DNA of 64,000 nt from assembly GCF_003932855.1 (NCBI RefSeq), contig NZ_RQYZ01000011.1, positions 1-64,000 of the forward strand. The letters are read 5' to 3'. A program made the translations under genes and the position numbers. Shown piece after piece: positions 9,422 through 20,254 of the stretch; within the stretch, counting starts at the first letter, position 1; each line of letters opens with the position of its first letter. The notes beneath the pieces are model-generated. The model did no database searches. It was not told where the DNA came from and worked only from the letters and a program-made list of their open reading frames with translations. The DNA comes from Tessaracoccus sp. OH4464_COT-324 (lineage in GTDB: Bacteria; Actinomycetota; Actinomycetes; Propionibacteriales; Propionibacteriaceae).

Positions 9422-10252
9422 ATGCGCAAACTGCTGCTGGGGCTGATCGCTGTGCTGTCGCTGGGCAGCACCACCACCGCAGTCGCCCTACCCATCGCCC
9501 CCGCGCCGGCACCGCCCATCCCCGGCGTGCCCACTCCCTGCACCACAACCAACCCGTGGCCGGCCAAGGCCCCAATCGACAAGGTGCGCAAGCAGTTCGA
9601 GGAGAAGTTCGGCATCCGGGTGCAGGGCGACCAGTGGACCGAGCAGAACCGTCGCGCAATCAAGATCGTCTGGGAGACCATCGACGCTGTCTCCTGCACC
9701 GACTACTTCCCCACGCTGCTAGGCAAGAATCACGGCCGCGTCGGCCTCAACGCCGCCAAAACCCGAAGCTGGGCCTGGGGCGACTGGTCACTCACGAAAG
9801 CCGGCTACGTCACCCTGGACCTCAGCAAGTTCCACACCGCCATCGACAACCACGACGAAGGCCGCCTCGTCAGGCTCGTCATCCACGAGTTCGGCCACGC
9901 CTTCAACTCCGACCGCCACAGTAACCCGCGCTACTGGCAGGAGTTCAAGGACCTGCACGCCCGCGAAGGCCACTTCTCCGAATACGCCGGCGGCTCCGTC
10001 ACCGAAGTGTTCGCCGACACCGTCGGCTACTACGTCGGACGCTGCGCCCTGGAGAACCCCTACAACTCCGGCAAGCACAAGAAGTACTACGAGTTCGTGA
10101 AGAAGAACGTCTTCCACGGCCGCGAGTTCGGGCCCGCCCCAGGCACGACCCCCGACTGCGCCGCGCCGAAGAAGGGCGCGGAAGAGCCCGCCCCCGCCAC
10201 CGCCGAGGAAACCTCGACGACACCCTGGTACCGCGAACTCGTCGCCGAATAG
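9422..10252 (+). CDS. Secreted putative zinc metallopeptidase (HEXXH...E, gluzincin-like)
   Basis: A 276-residue protein with an N-terminal signal peptide (hydrophobic 4-22, likely cleavage after AVA at 20-22) and a Pro-rich spacer. The core carries HEFGH (155-159), followed 36 residues later by Glu195 in TEVFADTVGYY, the arrangement of a gluzincin active site with a third Glu ligand. Cysteines 40, 92, 208 and 246 could form disulfides. The tail is Glu/Ala/Pro-rich. The start has GAGGTG 5 nt upstream. The 259-bp gap before it has an AT-rich stretch likely to hold the promoter. I cannot assign a named peptidase family or substrate; a lethal-factor-like or M10/M48-like fold is possible. Confidence 0.7.
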   Translation: MRKLLLGLIAVLSLGSTTTAVALPIAPAPAPPIPGVPTPCTTTNPWPAKAPIDKVRKQFEEKFGIRVQGDQWTEQNRRAIKIVWETIDAVSCTDYFPTLLGKNHGRVGLNAAKTRSWAWGDWSLTKAGYVTLDLSKFHTAIDNHDEGRLVRLVIHEFGHAFNSDRHSNPRYWQEFKDLHAREGHFSEYAGGSVTEVFADTVGYYVGRCALENPYNSGKHKKYYEFVKKNVFHGREFGPAPGTTPDCAAPKKGAEEPAPATAEETSTTPWYRELVAE

Positions 10253-10316
10253 CCGCGGGCGGCAGCCCGAGTCCCCTCTAACCCGACCCACCGTCGCCCC
10301 TGGTAGGACCAAGGCG

Positions 10317-10322
10317 TAGCGT
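10317..10322 (+). promoter_or_regulatory. Leaderless -10 element for the sdhCAB operon
   Basis: TAGCGT followed by AGGTAT and then the sdhC ATG. No ribosome binding site is evident. Confidence 0.4.
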
Positions 10323-10328
10323 AGGTAT

Positions 10329-11038
10329 ATGGCAGGGCAATCGAAACCGGTCGTTTCCAAGACCCCGACACCGTCGTCGTTCCTACTCAAACAGGTGATG
10401 GTGCTCACAGGCTTCGTCTTCGTGTGCTTCGTCGTCGTGCACCTGTTCGGCAACCTGAAGGTCTATCAGGGACCTGAAGCATTCAACTCGTACGCTGGCT
10501 GGCTGCGCGAAGTCGGCTACCCACTGCTGCCCAAGCAGGGAGTGCTGTGGGCCCTAAGGATCGTGCTGCTCGTCTCTCTGGTGCTGCATGTCTACGCGGC
10601 CACGACCATCTGGCTGCGCGGCCGCAAAGCTCGCGGCCCCTACCGCCGCAGAGGAACCAAAAGCTTCACCGCCAGCACAGCTCGCGCGATGCTGCCCGGA
10701 GGCGCGGTGCTGTTCACCTTCATCGTTGTACACATCCTCGACCTGACCGTCGGAGCGTTGGTCCACCCCGAGCGGTTCCGCCACCCCGATGGGGCAATCC
10801 ACGCCTACGAAAACCTCGTGGCCAGCTTCCAACGCCCCCTGATGGCGCTGTTCTACATCGCCGTGATGTTCGTGCTGGCTCTCCACGTCGAGCACGGCTG
10901 GCGAACCCTCCTGCAAGACGTCGGCGCCACCGGTCGCCGCCTACGAAAATTCTGGACCATCCTCGGCGGCCTCATCGCCCTGGCCATACTGCTGGGCAAC
11001 GCCGCAATTCCCGCACTCGTCCTGATCGGGGTGATCGC

Positions 11039-11042
<4 letters not shown>
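10329..11042 (+). CDS. sdhC: Succinate dehydrogenase/fumarate reductase cytochrome b subunit (b558 family)
   Basis: A 237-residue membrane anchor with five hydrophobic helices (about 20-40, 70-95, 125-148, 165-185, 208-235). Histidines within helices (VVVHLFGN, VLHVYA, VVHILDL, LHVEHGW) are the expected ligands of two b hemes. A single five-helix subunit marks the Bacillus/Wolinella-type (type B) complex, which uses menaquinone, in contrast to enzymes with separate C and D subunits. It is first in sdhCAB and overlaps sdhA by ATGA. In propionic fermentation such a complex would run as fumarate reductase; direction cannot be read from sequence. Confidence 0.9.
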
Positions 11043-13026
<1,984 letters not shown>

Positions 13027-13030
<4 letters not shown>

Positions 13031-13776
13031 GAGTAGAACTGGAAGTCTGGCGGCAGGCCGGCCCCGACGATCCCGGCCACTTCGAGCGGCACGTCGTCGA
13101 TGACGCCACCGAGGAGATGAGCCTGCTGGAGCTGCTGGATCGGCTGAACGACCAGCTGTTCGACGAGGGCAAGGAGCCGCTGCAATTCGAGTCGGATTGC
13201 CGCGAGGGCGTGTGCGGGGCCTGCGGCGTCCAAGTCAACGACACGCCCCACGGGCCCGTGCCAAACACCCCCTCGTGCCGCCAGCATCTGCGGGCCTTCG
13301 GCGGGATCACCAAGCTGCGCATCGAGCCGCTGCGCAGCGCCGCGTTCCCGGTGGTGCGCGACCTCGTGGTTGATCGTCGAGCCCTCGACCTGGTGATCCG
13401 CGCAGGCGGGCACATTGACGTCGCTGCGGGCACCGCGCCCGACGCCGACTCCGTGCAGGTGCCCCACGAGCTCGCCGAGCTTGCGCTCGACTTCGCCGCC
13501 TGCATCGGCTGCGGGGCCTGCGTTGCCGCCTGCCCAAACGGCGCGGCCCACCTGTTCGCCGGCGCCAAACTCGCCCACCTGGCCCTGATCCCGCAGGGCA
13601 AGAACGAGCGCAGCCGACGGGCGAAGGCCATCATCGAAGCGGTAGAGGGCGAGTTCGGCCCCTGCTCCACCTACGGCGAGTGCGTGAAGGTGTGCCCGGC
13701 GGGCATCCCGCTGTCCGCAGTCGCCGCCCTGTACCGCGAGCGGCTGCGCGGAGCCTTCCGCGGCCGGGACAACTAA
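13027..13776 (+). CDS. sdhB: Succinate dehydrogenase/fumarate reductase iron-sulfur subunit
   Basis: A 249-residue electron-transfer subunit. The 2Fe-2S domain has Cys58, Cys63, Cys66 and Cys84 (ESDCREGVCGACG, SCRQHL). The C-terminal domain has CIGCGACVAACP (159-170) and CSTYGECVKVCP (213-224) for the 4Fe-4S and 3Fe-4S clusters. The GTG start overlaps the sdhA stop as GTGA and is preceded by AGAGGA. It passes electrons between the flavin in SdhA and the heme/quinone site in SdhC at the inner face of the membrane. Confidence 0.95.
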
Positions 13777-13792
13777 CGACGAGGAGAGCCCC

Positions 13793-14836
13793 ATGGAAGT
13801 CACCGCCTACAGCATCGACGCCGCCGACGGAGCATTCGCGAAAACGACGATCACCCGACGCGACCCCGGACCCACGGAGGTGTACATCGACATCAAGTAC
13901 GCGGGCATCTGCCACTCCGACATCCACACCGCTCGCGGCGAGTGGGGCGAGGTGCTCTACCCGCTGGTGCCCGGCCACGAGATCGCCGGTGTCATCTCCC
14001 GTGTGGGCGACGACGTCACCAAGTTCCGCGTGGGGGACCGGGTGGGCGTGGGATGCTTCGTCGACTCGTGCCGCGAGTGCGGTGAGTGCCGGGACGGCTT
14101 CGAGCAGTTCTGCGAACGGCGCGAAACGATCTGGACCTACAACTGCCTCGGCCGCGACGGGCTGCCCACGGCGGGCGGCTACTCGCGCGGCATCACCGTG
14201 GAACAGGACTACGTGGTGCGCATTCCCGACGCGATCCCCCTGGAGAGCGCGGCGCCGCTGCTGTGCGCCGGCATCACCACCTACTCGCCGCTGAAACGCT
14301 GGGGCGCGGGCCCCGGTAAGCGCGTGGGCGTCGTCGGGGTGGGCGGTCTGGGCCACATGGCGGTGCAGATCGCGGCCGCGATGGGCGCGGAGGTCACCGG
14401 GCTGGGCCGCAGCCTCGCCAAACGCGACGACGCCATCCGGATGGGTGCCACCGACTACGTCTCCACCACCGACGCGGACATGATGAAGCGGCTGCGCGAC
14501 ACCTTCGATCTCATCGTGACGACGGTGTCCGACGGCCTGGACCTGCACCTGCTGATCTCGCTGCTCAAACCGCGCGGGGTGCTCGTCGATGTCGGACTGC
14601 CCCAGCACCCGGCAACGCTCGCGCTTGGGCGGCTGATCTCCGGCAACAAGGTGCTCACCGGCTCCAACATTGGCGGCATCCGCGAAACCCAGGAGGCCCT
14701 CGACTTCTGCGCCCAGCACGGCATCGGCGCCTGGGTGGAGGTCATCGACGGGGAGCGCATCACGTCGGCCTACGACGACGTGGTGGCCTCCAAAGTGCGC
14801 TACCGCTACGTGATCGACACCGCCACCTTCGACTGA
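13793..14836 (+). CDS. Zinc-dependent NAD(P) alcohol/aldehyde dehydrogenase (CAD/YahK type)
   Basis: A 347-residue medium-chain dehydrogenase/reductase. Catalytic zinc ligands are Cys40 (GICHSDIH), His62/Glu63 (PGHE) and the Cys of LLCAGITTY. The structural zinc site is Cys93, Cys96, Cys99 and Cys107. GVGGLGHMAVQ is the cofactor-binding motif. The closest recognisable group is the cinnamyl-alcohol dehydrogenase-like broad aldehyde reductases (AdhC of mycobacteria, YahK of E. coli), which mostly use NADPH. It starts 16 nt after sdhB with GAGGAGAG upstream of the ATG, so may be cotranscribed. Physiological substrate unknown. Confidence 0.85.
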   Translation: MEVTAYSIDAADGAFAKTTITRRDPGPTEVYIDIKYAGICHSDIHTARGEWGEVLYPLVPGHEIAGVISRVGDDVTKFRVGDRVGVGCFVDSCRECGECRDGFEQFCERRETIWTYNCLGRDGLPTAGGYSRGITVEQDYVVRIPDAIPLESAAPLLCAGITTYSPLKRWGAGPGKRVGVVGVGGLGHMAVQIAAAMGAEVTGLGRSLAKRDDAIRMGATDYVSTTDADMMKRLRDTFDLIVTTVSDGLDLHLLISLLKPRGVLVDVGLPQHPATLALGRLISGNKVLTGSNIGGIRETQEALDFCAQHGIGAWVEVIDGERITSAYDDVVASKVRYRYVIDTATFD

Positions 14837-14901
14837 GCGCCCGGAGCCGCTAGGGCTCTCGACCCGCTCGGGGCCGCCAGCGGCGACGGCCTCAGGTCGG
14901 C

Positions 14902-15999
14902 TCACGGTGTGCGCAGCACCCGAACCGGATCCCGGGTGGCGGCGAAGGCCGCGGGCGGGACAGCGCTCGCGGCCGCAGCAAGCAACGCCAGCACCACGGT
15001 TCCCGCAGTGAAGGTCCACGGGATCGCGATGCCCATCCGGCCCACCACGACGAGTCCCGTGAGGGCGCCGAGAAGGCACCCGAAGAGCGCCGGCACCAGG
15101 GTCCGCCCCAGCACGAGGGCGACGACGGTTCCCCGGGAGGCTCCGAGCGCTCGGCGACGGCCGAGGTCGGCGCGGCGGATCAGCACATCCGACAGCACCA
15201 CGATGGCCACCAGCGCTCCTCCCCCGCCGAGGACCCCGACGAGCAGTCCGCGGCCGAAGGACCCGAAGTCCTCACGCACCTGGGCTTGCAGCTCAGCCAG
15301 CCCCACGGGGGACTGCACCCGCAGGTCGTCGGTGCTCTTCGGGGCGATGAGGCCGATCACCTGCGGCTGAGTGGCTGCGGCGGCGGCAGCGTCTGCGAGG
15401 ACGACGCTGAGCTGCGGGGTGGGGGTGTCGCCCAACTGGATCAGGATCCCGGAGGCCTGCGCGTCGAAGGGCTCCCGGGCGGTGAAGCTGCCGACGACGG
15501 CGAACTCGGCGAAGTCCCCGGGGGCGGTGGACCGCACCCAACCGAAGGGTTCGTCCCATCCCAGCCGACGCATCGCCGCGGTGGAGACGAGGGCCTCCCC
15601 TTCCTGCGGCCATCGACCCGCGGAGAGTTCGGCCACGTGCGCGAGCCTACCCGCCACGCCCCAGGCAGGGACCGGGTTGCCGCCAGCGCCCACCACGCCG
15701 TTCACCACGTCCACCGGCAGGTCGACCCCGACGGCCCTCTCGACCGTGGTGAACCCGTCGGCCTGCGCCACGATCTCCGCCCCGATGAGGTCCTTGCGCC
15801 CCGTGTCGTGGATTTCGAGCAGTCGGGAGCCGGCGGCGTTGATTCGCGAGTTGATCGCTTCCTCTGCTGCGGCGGTACGGCCGACGGTCGCCAAGGTGGC
15901 GGCAACCATCGCAGCGACGATGACGAGGACCAGCCCGGTGGGGACCCGGGCGGCCAGGGTTGAGAGCGTGATCTCACGCAGCAACACCGTCGATCTCAC
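14902..15999 (-). CDS. FtsX/MacB-type ABC transporter permease
   Basis: A 365-residue membrane protein. One N-terminal helix (about 15-40), a large extracytoplasmic MacB_PCD-like domain (about 45-240) and three C-terminal helices form a single FtsX domain. This is the mechanotransmission (type VII ABC) architecture, which moves substrates outside the membrane rather than through it. The GTG start overlaps the ATPase stop as GTGA. It is the third gene of a three-gene efflux set with the ATPase and a peptidoglycan-binding adaptor. Confidence 0.85.
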   Translation of the reverse strand: MRSTVLLREITLSTLAARVPTGLVLVIVAAMVAATLATVGRTAAAEEAINSRINAAGSRLLEIHDTGRKDLIGAEIVAQADGFTTVERAVGVDLPVDVVNGVVGAGGNPVPAWGVAGRLAHVAELSAGRWPQEGEALVSTAAMRRLGWDEPFGWVRSTAPGDFAEFAVVGSFTAREPFDAQASGILIQLGDTPTPQLSVVLADAAAAAATQPQVIGLIAPKSTDDLRVQSPVGLAELQAQVREDFGSFGRGLLVGVLGGGGALVAIVVLSDVLIRRADLGRRRALGASRGTVVALVLGRTLVPALFGCLLGALTGLVVVGRMGIAIPWTFTAGTVVLALLAAAASAVPPAAFAATRDPVRVLRTP

Positions 16000-16634
16000 A
16001 GCGACAACACCTCGTCACAGCGGTCGAGCACGAAGGGGTCGTGGGTGGCGATGACGACGGTGCGATCGGCGTCGACGCTGGCGGCCCTGAGCGCGTCGAG
16101 CACCTCGGCGGCGTTGGTTCGGTCGAGGTTGCCGGTGGGTTCGTCGGCGAGCACCACGCTGGGTTCGTTCACCAGCGCTCGGCACACGGCCACGCGCTGC
16201 GCCTGCCCCCCGGAGATCTCGCCGGGGCGGTGGTTGGCGCGGGCGCTCACGCCCATGCGGTCCAGCAGTTCCTTGGCTCGGGCTCGGATCTGAGCGGGAT
16301 GTCCCCCTCCGTACAGTGCGGGTTCCATCACGGAGTCGATGACCCGACGGGAGGGGTCGAGTGCGGAGTCTTGGAACACGAACCCGATGCGGGTCGCCCG
16401 CAGCGCTGACCTGACCCTGTCAGAACCGGCGGAAACGTCCACCCCGTCGAGGAGTACAGCTCCCCTGGTGGGGGTCAGCATGAGGCCGAGCACGTAGAGC
16501 AGCGTCGACTTGCCTCGCCCCGAGGCCCCGGTGAGCGCGGTCATCCGGCCGCGAGCGAACTCGTGGCTGAGGCCGTCGAAGAGTTCCTCTCCGCCCTTGC
16601 GATAGGCGAACCGTAGTTCCTTGACCGCGAGCAT
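15996..16634 (-). CDS. ABC transporter ATP-binding protein (MacB/LolD type)
   Basis: A 212-residue single nucleotide-binding domain. Walker A is GASGRGKST, with Arg in the place of the usual Ser/Cys before GKST. The Q-loop is FVFQDS, the signature is ISGGQAQRVA, and Walker B is VVLADEPTGNLD, the ADEPTGNLD block being typical of FtsE/LolD/MacB ATPases. It pairs with the downstream permease (4-nt overlap) and follows the adaptor gene by 2 nt. Substrate not predictable. Confidence 0.88.
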   Translation of the reverse strand: MLAVKELRFAYRKGGEELFDGLSHEFARGRMTALTGASGRGKSTLLYVLGLMLTPTRGAVLLDGVDVSAGSDRVRSALRATRIGFVFQDSALDPSRRVIDSVMEPALYGGGHPAQIRARAKELLDRMGVSARANHRPGEISGGQAQRVAVCRALVNEPSVVLADEPTGNLDRTNAAEVLDALRAASVDADRTVVIATHDPFVLDRCDEVLSL

Positions 16635-16636
16635 GC

Positions 16637-17701
16637 TCAGCGCCCGCTCTCACCGGTCAGCCTGACGCGTGTCCCCTCGGGGATCCCGTCGACGATGACG
16701 ATCCCCTGACCGGAGCCCCGCACGGTCACGTCGGCGGGCCCTTGCTCGGTCTCGACGAACGTCGTCCCGTCTGGGCGTGTCGTCACGGCTGCCGCTGGCA
16801 CCGCCACGCCCTCGATCGGGGGCACGACCACGACCTGTGAACGCAGCACCAGTTCCTCCGCTGCTGGGAGCTGCCCGCACTCCTCCCCGCACACCGGGGC
16901 CCCGTCCGCCCCGACGAGGGTGAACTCGGTCTCGTTATCGGGCGTCAGCCTCGCCTCGGAGATTGAGGCCCGCCACTGGAGGGCTTCGAAGGTGATTTCG
17001 ACGGTGGAGTCCTGCGGGATCAGCTCGGCTTGGGAGGGGTTGACGATCAGCACGAACCGTCGCTCGCCGGTCGGGGCAAGCACCCCGTCCTCTCCTCCGC
17101 TGAGCCGATTCCCGACACGGATGTTCTCCCCCAGCGTCACGCTGATCGGCAGCGTCGGTACCCCCACCAGTTCTCCCAGCTCGACGCTGCCCGTCTGGGG
17201 TCGGGACTCGGCCTTCTGCCACGCCTGAACGGCCTGGACGGTGCTCTGCCCGAAGGAGCCGTCTGCCTCTCCCGCGAAATAGCCGCTGCTGGCGAGGAAG
17301 GACTGCAACGCCTTGACGTCCTCCCCCGCGATTCCGTTGGAGAGGGCGCGGTGGAATGGGCGGGAGGCCTGCACCACACGTACCGGCACATCCCCGACGA
17401 TGTAGGCGACTTCGCCTTGATTGCGTTGACCGGGGTTGACTTCCGTGACGATCCCGGTCAGCCCGTTTACTGCGATGGGCCGGGAGGGCTGCTTTACTGT
17501 CGTGGACAGGGGGAGGCTGCGACCAACCGACGATTGGGTCGCCGTCGCCCACAACGCTTCGGGAGCCTCGGGAGCACCGAGTCTGGCCTCGGACAGTGTC
17601 GCCCGACCAGCCCACCATCCGATCGCGCCGACGAGAAACAGCCCAACCAGGAGCATCCCGATCCGAACCGCCACGTTGCCGGGCCTGATCTTGTCCAACA
17701 T
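16637..17701 (-). CDS. Membrane fusion-like adaptor with peptidoglycan-binding domain
   Basis: A 354-residue protein with one N-terminal membrane helix (about 13-32) and an extracellular remainder. A PG_binding_1 domain lies near 120-170 (LQSFLASSGYFAGEADGSFG and the ATVQAVQ-type repeat after it). The second half looks like the beta-barrel/lipoyl arms of periplasmic adaptor proteins (HlyD/MacA), adapted to a cell with no outer membrane. The ATG has GGGAGG 6 nt upstream. First gene of the three-gene set; it probably anchors the FtsX-type pump to the wall. Confidence 0.8.
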   Translation of the reverse strand: MLDKIRPGNVAVRIGMLLVGLFLVGAIGWWAGRATLSEARLGAPEAPEALWATATQSSVGRSLPLSTTVKQPSRPIAVNGLTGIVTEVNPGQRNQGEVAYIVGDVPVRVVQASRPFHRALSNGIAGEDVKALQSFLASSGYFAGEADGSFGQSTVQAVQAWQKAESRPQTGSVELGELVGVPTLPISVTLGENIRVGNRLSGGEDGVLAPTGERRFVLIVNPSQAELIPQDSTVEITFEALQWRASISEARLTPDNETEFTLVGADGAPVCGEECGQLPAAEELVLRSQVVVVPPIEGVAVPAAAVTTRPDGTTFVETEQGPADVTVRGSGQGIVIVDGIPEGTRVRLTGESGR

Positions 17702-17952
17702 CGGACACCTCCCACAGAGTTGGACTGTTATCGGATACCTTAGTGGTGGTTCTCTTCAAGAGGCCTAGGTTAGACAGGAGCAAAGTAGCCTCCGTTCGGT
17801 GCTGCGGGTGGTGCTTGACGGAAAAGCCGCTCGGGGCCACACCGATGCGAGTTCGAGGCTTCACGGGGAGGTGGGGCAATGTTGCGATACCCGGTGGCGG
17901 TCAGAACCCGAGCGGTCGCGCACCCGGCCGCCCAGGGATGGGAAGCGGGCAG

Positions 17953-18678
17953 ATGATCATCAAGACTTCTCCGGCGACCAAACGACCGCCTTCTGACGCG
18001 TGTGCTACACCCTCCCGCCCGAGAGCAAAAGCTAACCTGCTCTTTGCCGGGGCACTCGCCATGTTGGTCTCCTGCACCCCAAACCCTTCACCTCCCCCAC
18101 CGGACCCCTCCGCCAACACACCCGGATCCTCGACCCCAACAGCAGGAGCTACCTCGACGGCCACCACAATTTCCTACGAGGAATGGCTCGCCAGCAGATG
18201 GCAGGGCGAAGGCGACCCCCCGGAGCCGCTGCCAGTAGTGCGGGAGGTAGCAGCTTTCGAATTCCTCAAGGTGCACAGCGAGTGCATGGCCACCTACGGA
18301 TGGGTCGACGAGGACCCCAGCCCTGACAAATACGCGTATTCCGTGCCCGAAGGACAGGGAGACAACTTCAACGTCGCGGATTTCCAGTGCGCTGCCCAAT
18401 ATCCCGAGATGCCCAAGTACTACCAGCCGTTCAACCGTGCCCAACTCGAATACCTGCACAACCGTTTCACCGGGCAAGTCACCGATTGCCTACGCAGTCT
18501 CGGCCACGACGTACCAGAGCCCCCGTCACGGGAAAAGTTCATCAGCGACTGGGAAAACGACGTGACTCCCCGATGGGTTCCCTGGGATCTCGTACCAGAC
18601 AAAGACCACGAGGCAGCCGAGAAACAGTGCGACTACTACCCTCCAGAGTTCTACGACCTCGCAACCACCCCAAACTGA
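17953..18678 (+). CDS. Lipoprotein with four conserved-looking cysteines, unknown function
   Basis: About 241 residues. A Lys/Arg-rich start, hydrophobic LLFAGALAMLVSC with lipobox Cys near residue 38, and a Pro/Thr/Ser-rich linker precede a domain of about 150 residues. That domain has four spaced cysteines (SECMAT, FQCAAQ, TDCLRS, KQCDYY), likely two disulfides. The frame is open from 17743, but codons before 17938 lack sense as a protein. ATG 17953 has GGAAGCGG upstream; ATG 17938 is an alternative. Proteins of this layout occur in many actinobacteria without known role. Confidence 0.65.
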   Translation: MIIKTSPATKRPPSDACATPSRPRAKANLLFAGALAMLVSCTPNPSPPPPDPSANTPGSSTPTAGATSTATTISYEEWLASRWQGEGDPPEPLPVVREVAAFEFLKVHSECMATYGWVDEDPSPDKYAYSVPEGQGDNFNVADFQCAAQYPEMPKYYQPFNRAQLEYLHNRFTGQVTDCLRSLGHDVPEPPSREKFISDWENDVTPRWVPWDLVPDKDHEAAEKQCDYYPPEFYDLATTPN

Positions 18679-18894
18679 AAACAAGACCCCCACAACCCGG
18701 CCAACGTCAACCCCTGCACACGCCAGCCGAGAACACCGAAGCCCTCGCCTGACCCGGCGCACCCCAACCCGATAAGACCTTCACAACAGCACCCAACCAG
18801 CACAAGAGAAACCTGACCAGCGCGCCACCCGGTTCAGATCCCGCACCACCAACGGTTATCCTTCCACCTGGTTTCGGTTTTGGCAGGAGGCACG

Positions 18895-20199
18895 ATGAAC
18901 TGTCGCTGGGTGGTGTTCGGCTTCTCGTTGCTGGCGTACATCGTCGCAATGATGCATCGCTCGTCCCTGGGCGTCGCGGGCTTGGAGGCCGCGCAGCACT
19001 TCCACGCCACCCCCAGCGTGGTGTCCACCTTCGTCGTGCTCCAGCTGTCCATCTACGCGCTGGCGCAGATTCCCGTCGGGTCGCTGCTCGACCGTTTCGG
19101 CCCCCGGGCGCTGCTCACGTGGGGCTCCGCGCTGATGGCGGGCGGCCAATACCTGCTGGCCTCTGTGGAGGCCCTGCCACTAGCCTACGTAGCCCGCGCC
19201 CTCGTCGGCCTGGGCGATGCCTGCATCTACACATCTATCCTCACCCTGATCCCGCACTGGTTTGCTCCGCGCATGGTGCCGCTGATGGCGCAGCTCGCCG
19301 GATTCCTGTCGGTCTTCGGCCAGCTGGCCGCCATCTACGGCCTGCTGCCGATGGTGCAGGGCCACGGCTGGTATTGGGGCATGACGGTGTCTGCCATCGT
19401 GGGGGCGGCGACGACGGCCCTCACCTTCGCATTCGTCCGCGACTCCCCCGAGCCCCTAAACCGCACCCCCGTTAGCCTGCGCGAGACGCGCAGCAACATC
19501 TGGGAGACCGTGCGCCACCCCGGAACCCAGCTGGGGTTCTTCATCCACTACACGTCCGGTTTCTCGATTACCGCCTTCGTGTTCATGTGGGGGCTGCCCT
19601 ACCTGCAACAGGCTCAGGGGCTCAGCCAGACGGCGGCGGCCACCATGTTCACGATCATCACTGTCTCCGGGGTGTTCTTCGGCCCCCTGCTCGGCATCCT
19701 CACCGCCAGGCACCCGCTGCGGCGCTCCAACCTGGCGCTCGGCGTCATCTGGGCCAGCCTGCTCGGCTGGGCCGCTGTACTGCTCTGGCCCGGCCAGGCG
19801 CCGACGTGGCTCATCGTCGCGCTCGTGCTGGCGCTCGCCGCGAGCGGACCCGGCACCGCGATCGGCTTCGACTTCCCCCGCACCTCGCTGCCGCCGTCGC
19901 GCTTCGGCGTGGCCAACGGGGTGGTGATCTCCGGCGCCTTCTTCGGCGGCACCCTCACCATCTTGCTGATCGGGCTGGTGCTGGACCAGCTCTCCGGGCA
20001 CGCCAACGAGTACACGTTCGAGCAGTGGCAGTGGGCGATGTCGGTGCAGATCCCGCTATTCCTGGTAGGCATCGTCGGCATCTACTGGACGCGCACCCGG
20101 CTGCGACAGCGGATGCGCGAGGCCGGCGTGATCGTGCCGCCGTGGCGCAGCGCCATCGCCCGACGTTGGCACGGCCGCCGACGACGCTCCCGCCGCTAG
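18895..20199 (+). CDS. Major facilitator superfamily transporter
   Basis: A 434-residue carrier with about 12 membrane helices. A typical MFS start (ALAQIPVGSLLDRFGPR) gives the motif A-like cytoplasmic loop between helices 2 and 3. The tail is very basic (RRWHGRRRRSRR). The ATG at 18895 follows AGGAGG by 4 nt; an in-frame TTG at 18880 overlaps that site and is less likely. Helix pattern resembles the nitrate/sialate/hexuronate-type anion carriers loosely, but substrate is unknown. The 216 bp before the gene hold no other gene. Confidence 0.8.
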   Translation: MNCRWVVFGFSLLAYIVAMMHRSSLGVAGLEAAQHFHATPSVVSTFVVLQLSIYALAQIPVGSLLDRFGPRALLTWGSALMAGGQYLLASVEALPLAYVARALVGLGDACIYTSILTLIPHWFAPRMVPLMAQLAGFLSVFGQLAAIYGLLPMVQGHGWYWGMTVSAIVGAATTALTFAFVRDSPEPLNRTPVSLRETRSNIWETVRHPGTQLGFFIHYTSGFSITAFVFMWGLPYLQQAQGLSQTAAATMFTIITVSGVFFGPLLGILTARHPLRRSNLALGVIWASLLGWAAVLLWPGQAPTWLIVALVLALAASGPGTAIGFDFPRTSLPPSRFGVANGVVISGAFFGGTLTILLIGLVLDQLSGHANEYTFEQWQWAMSVQIPLFLVGIVGIYWTRTRLRQRMREAGVIVPPWRSAIARRWHGRRRRSRR

Positions 20200-20242
20200 C
20201 TGGCGAAGCCACAGGCAGGTCGGTGGATCGTCGCCGGGGGGA

Positions 20243-20248
20243 TAGAAT
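20243..20248 (+). promoter_or_regulatory. Leaderless -10 element for glycyl-tRNA synthetase
   Basis: TAGAAT followed by GCCGGG and then GTG 20255. No ribosome binding site. Confidence 0.5.
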
Positions 20249-20254
20249 GCCGGG

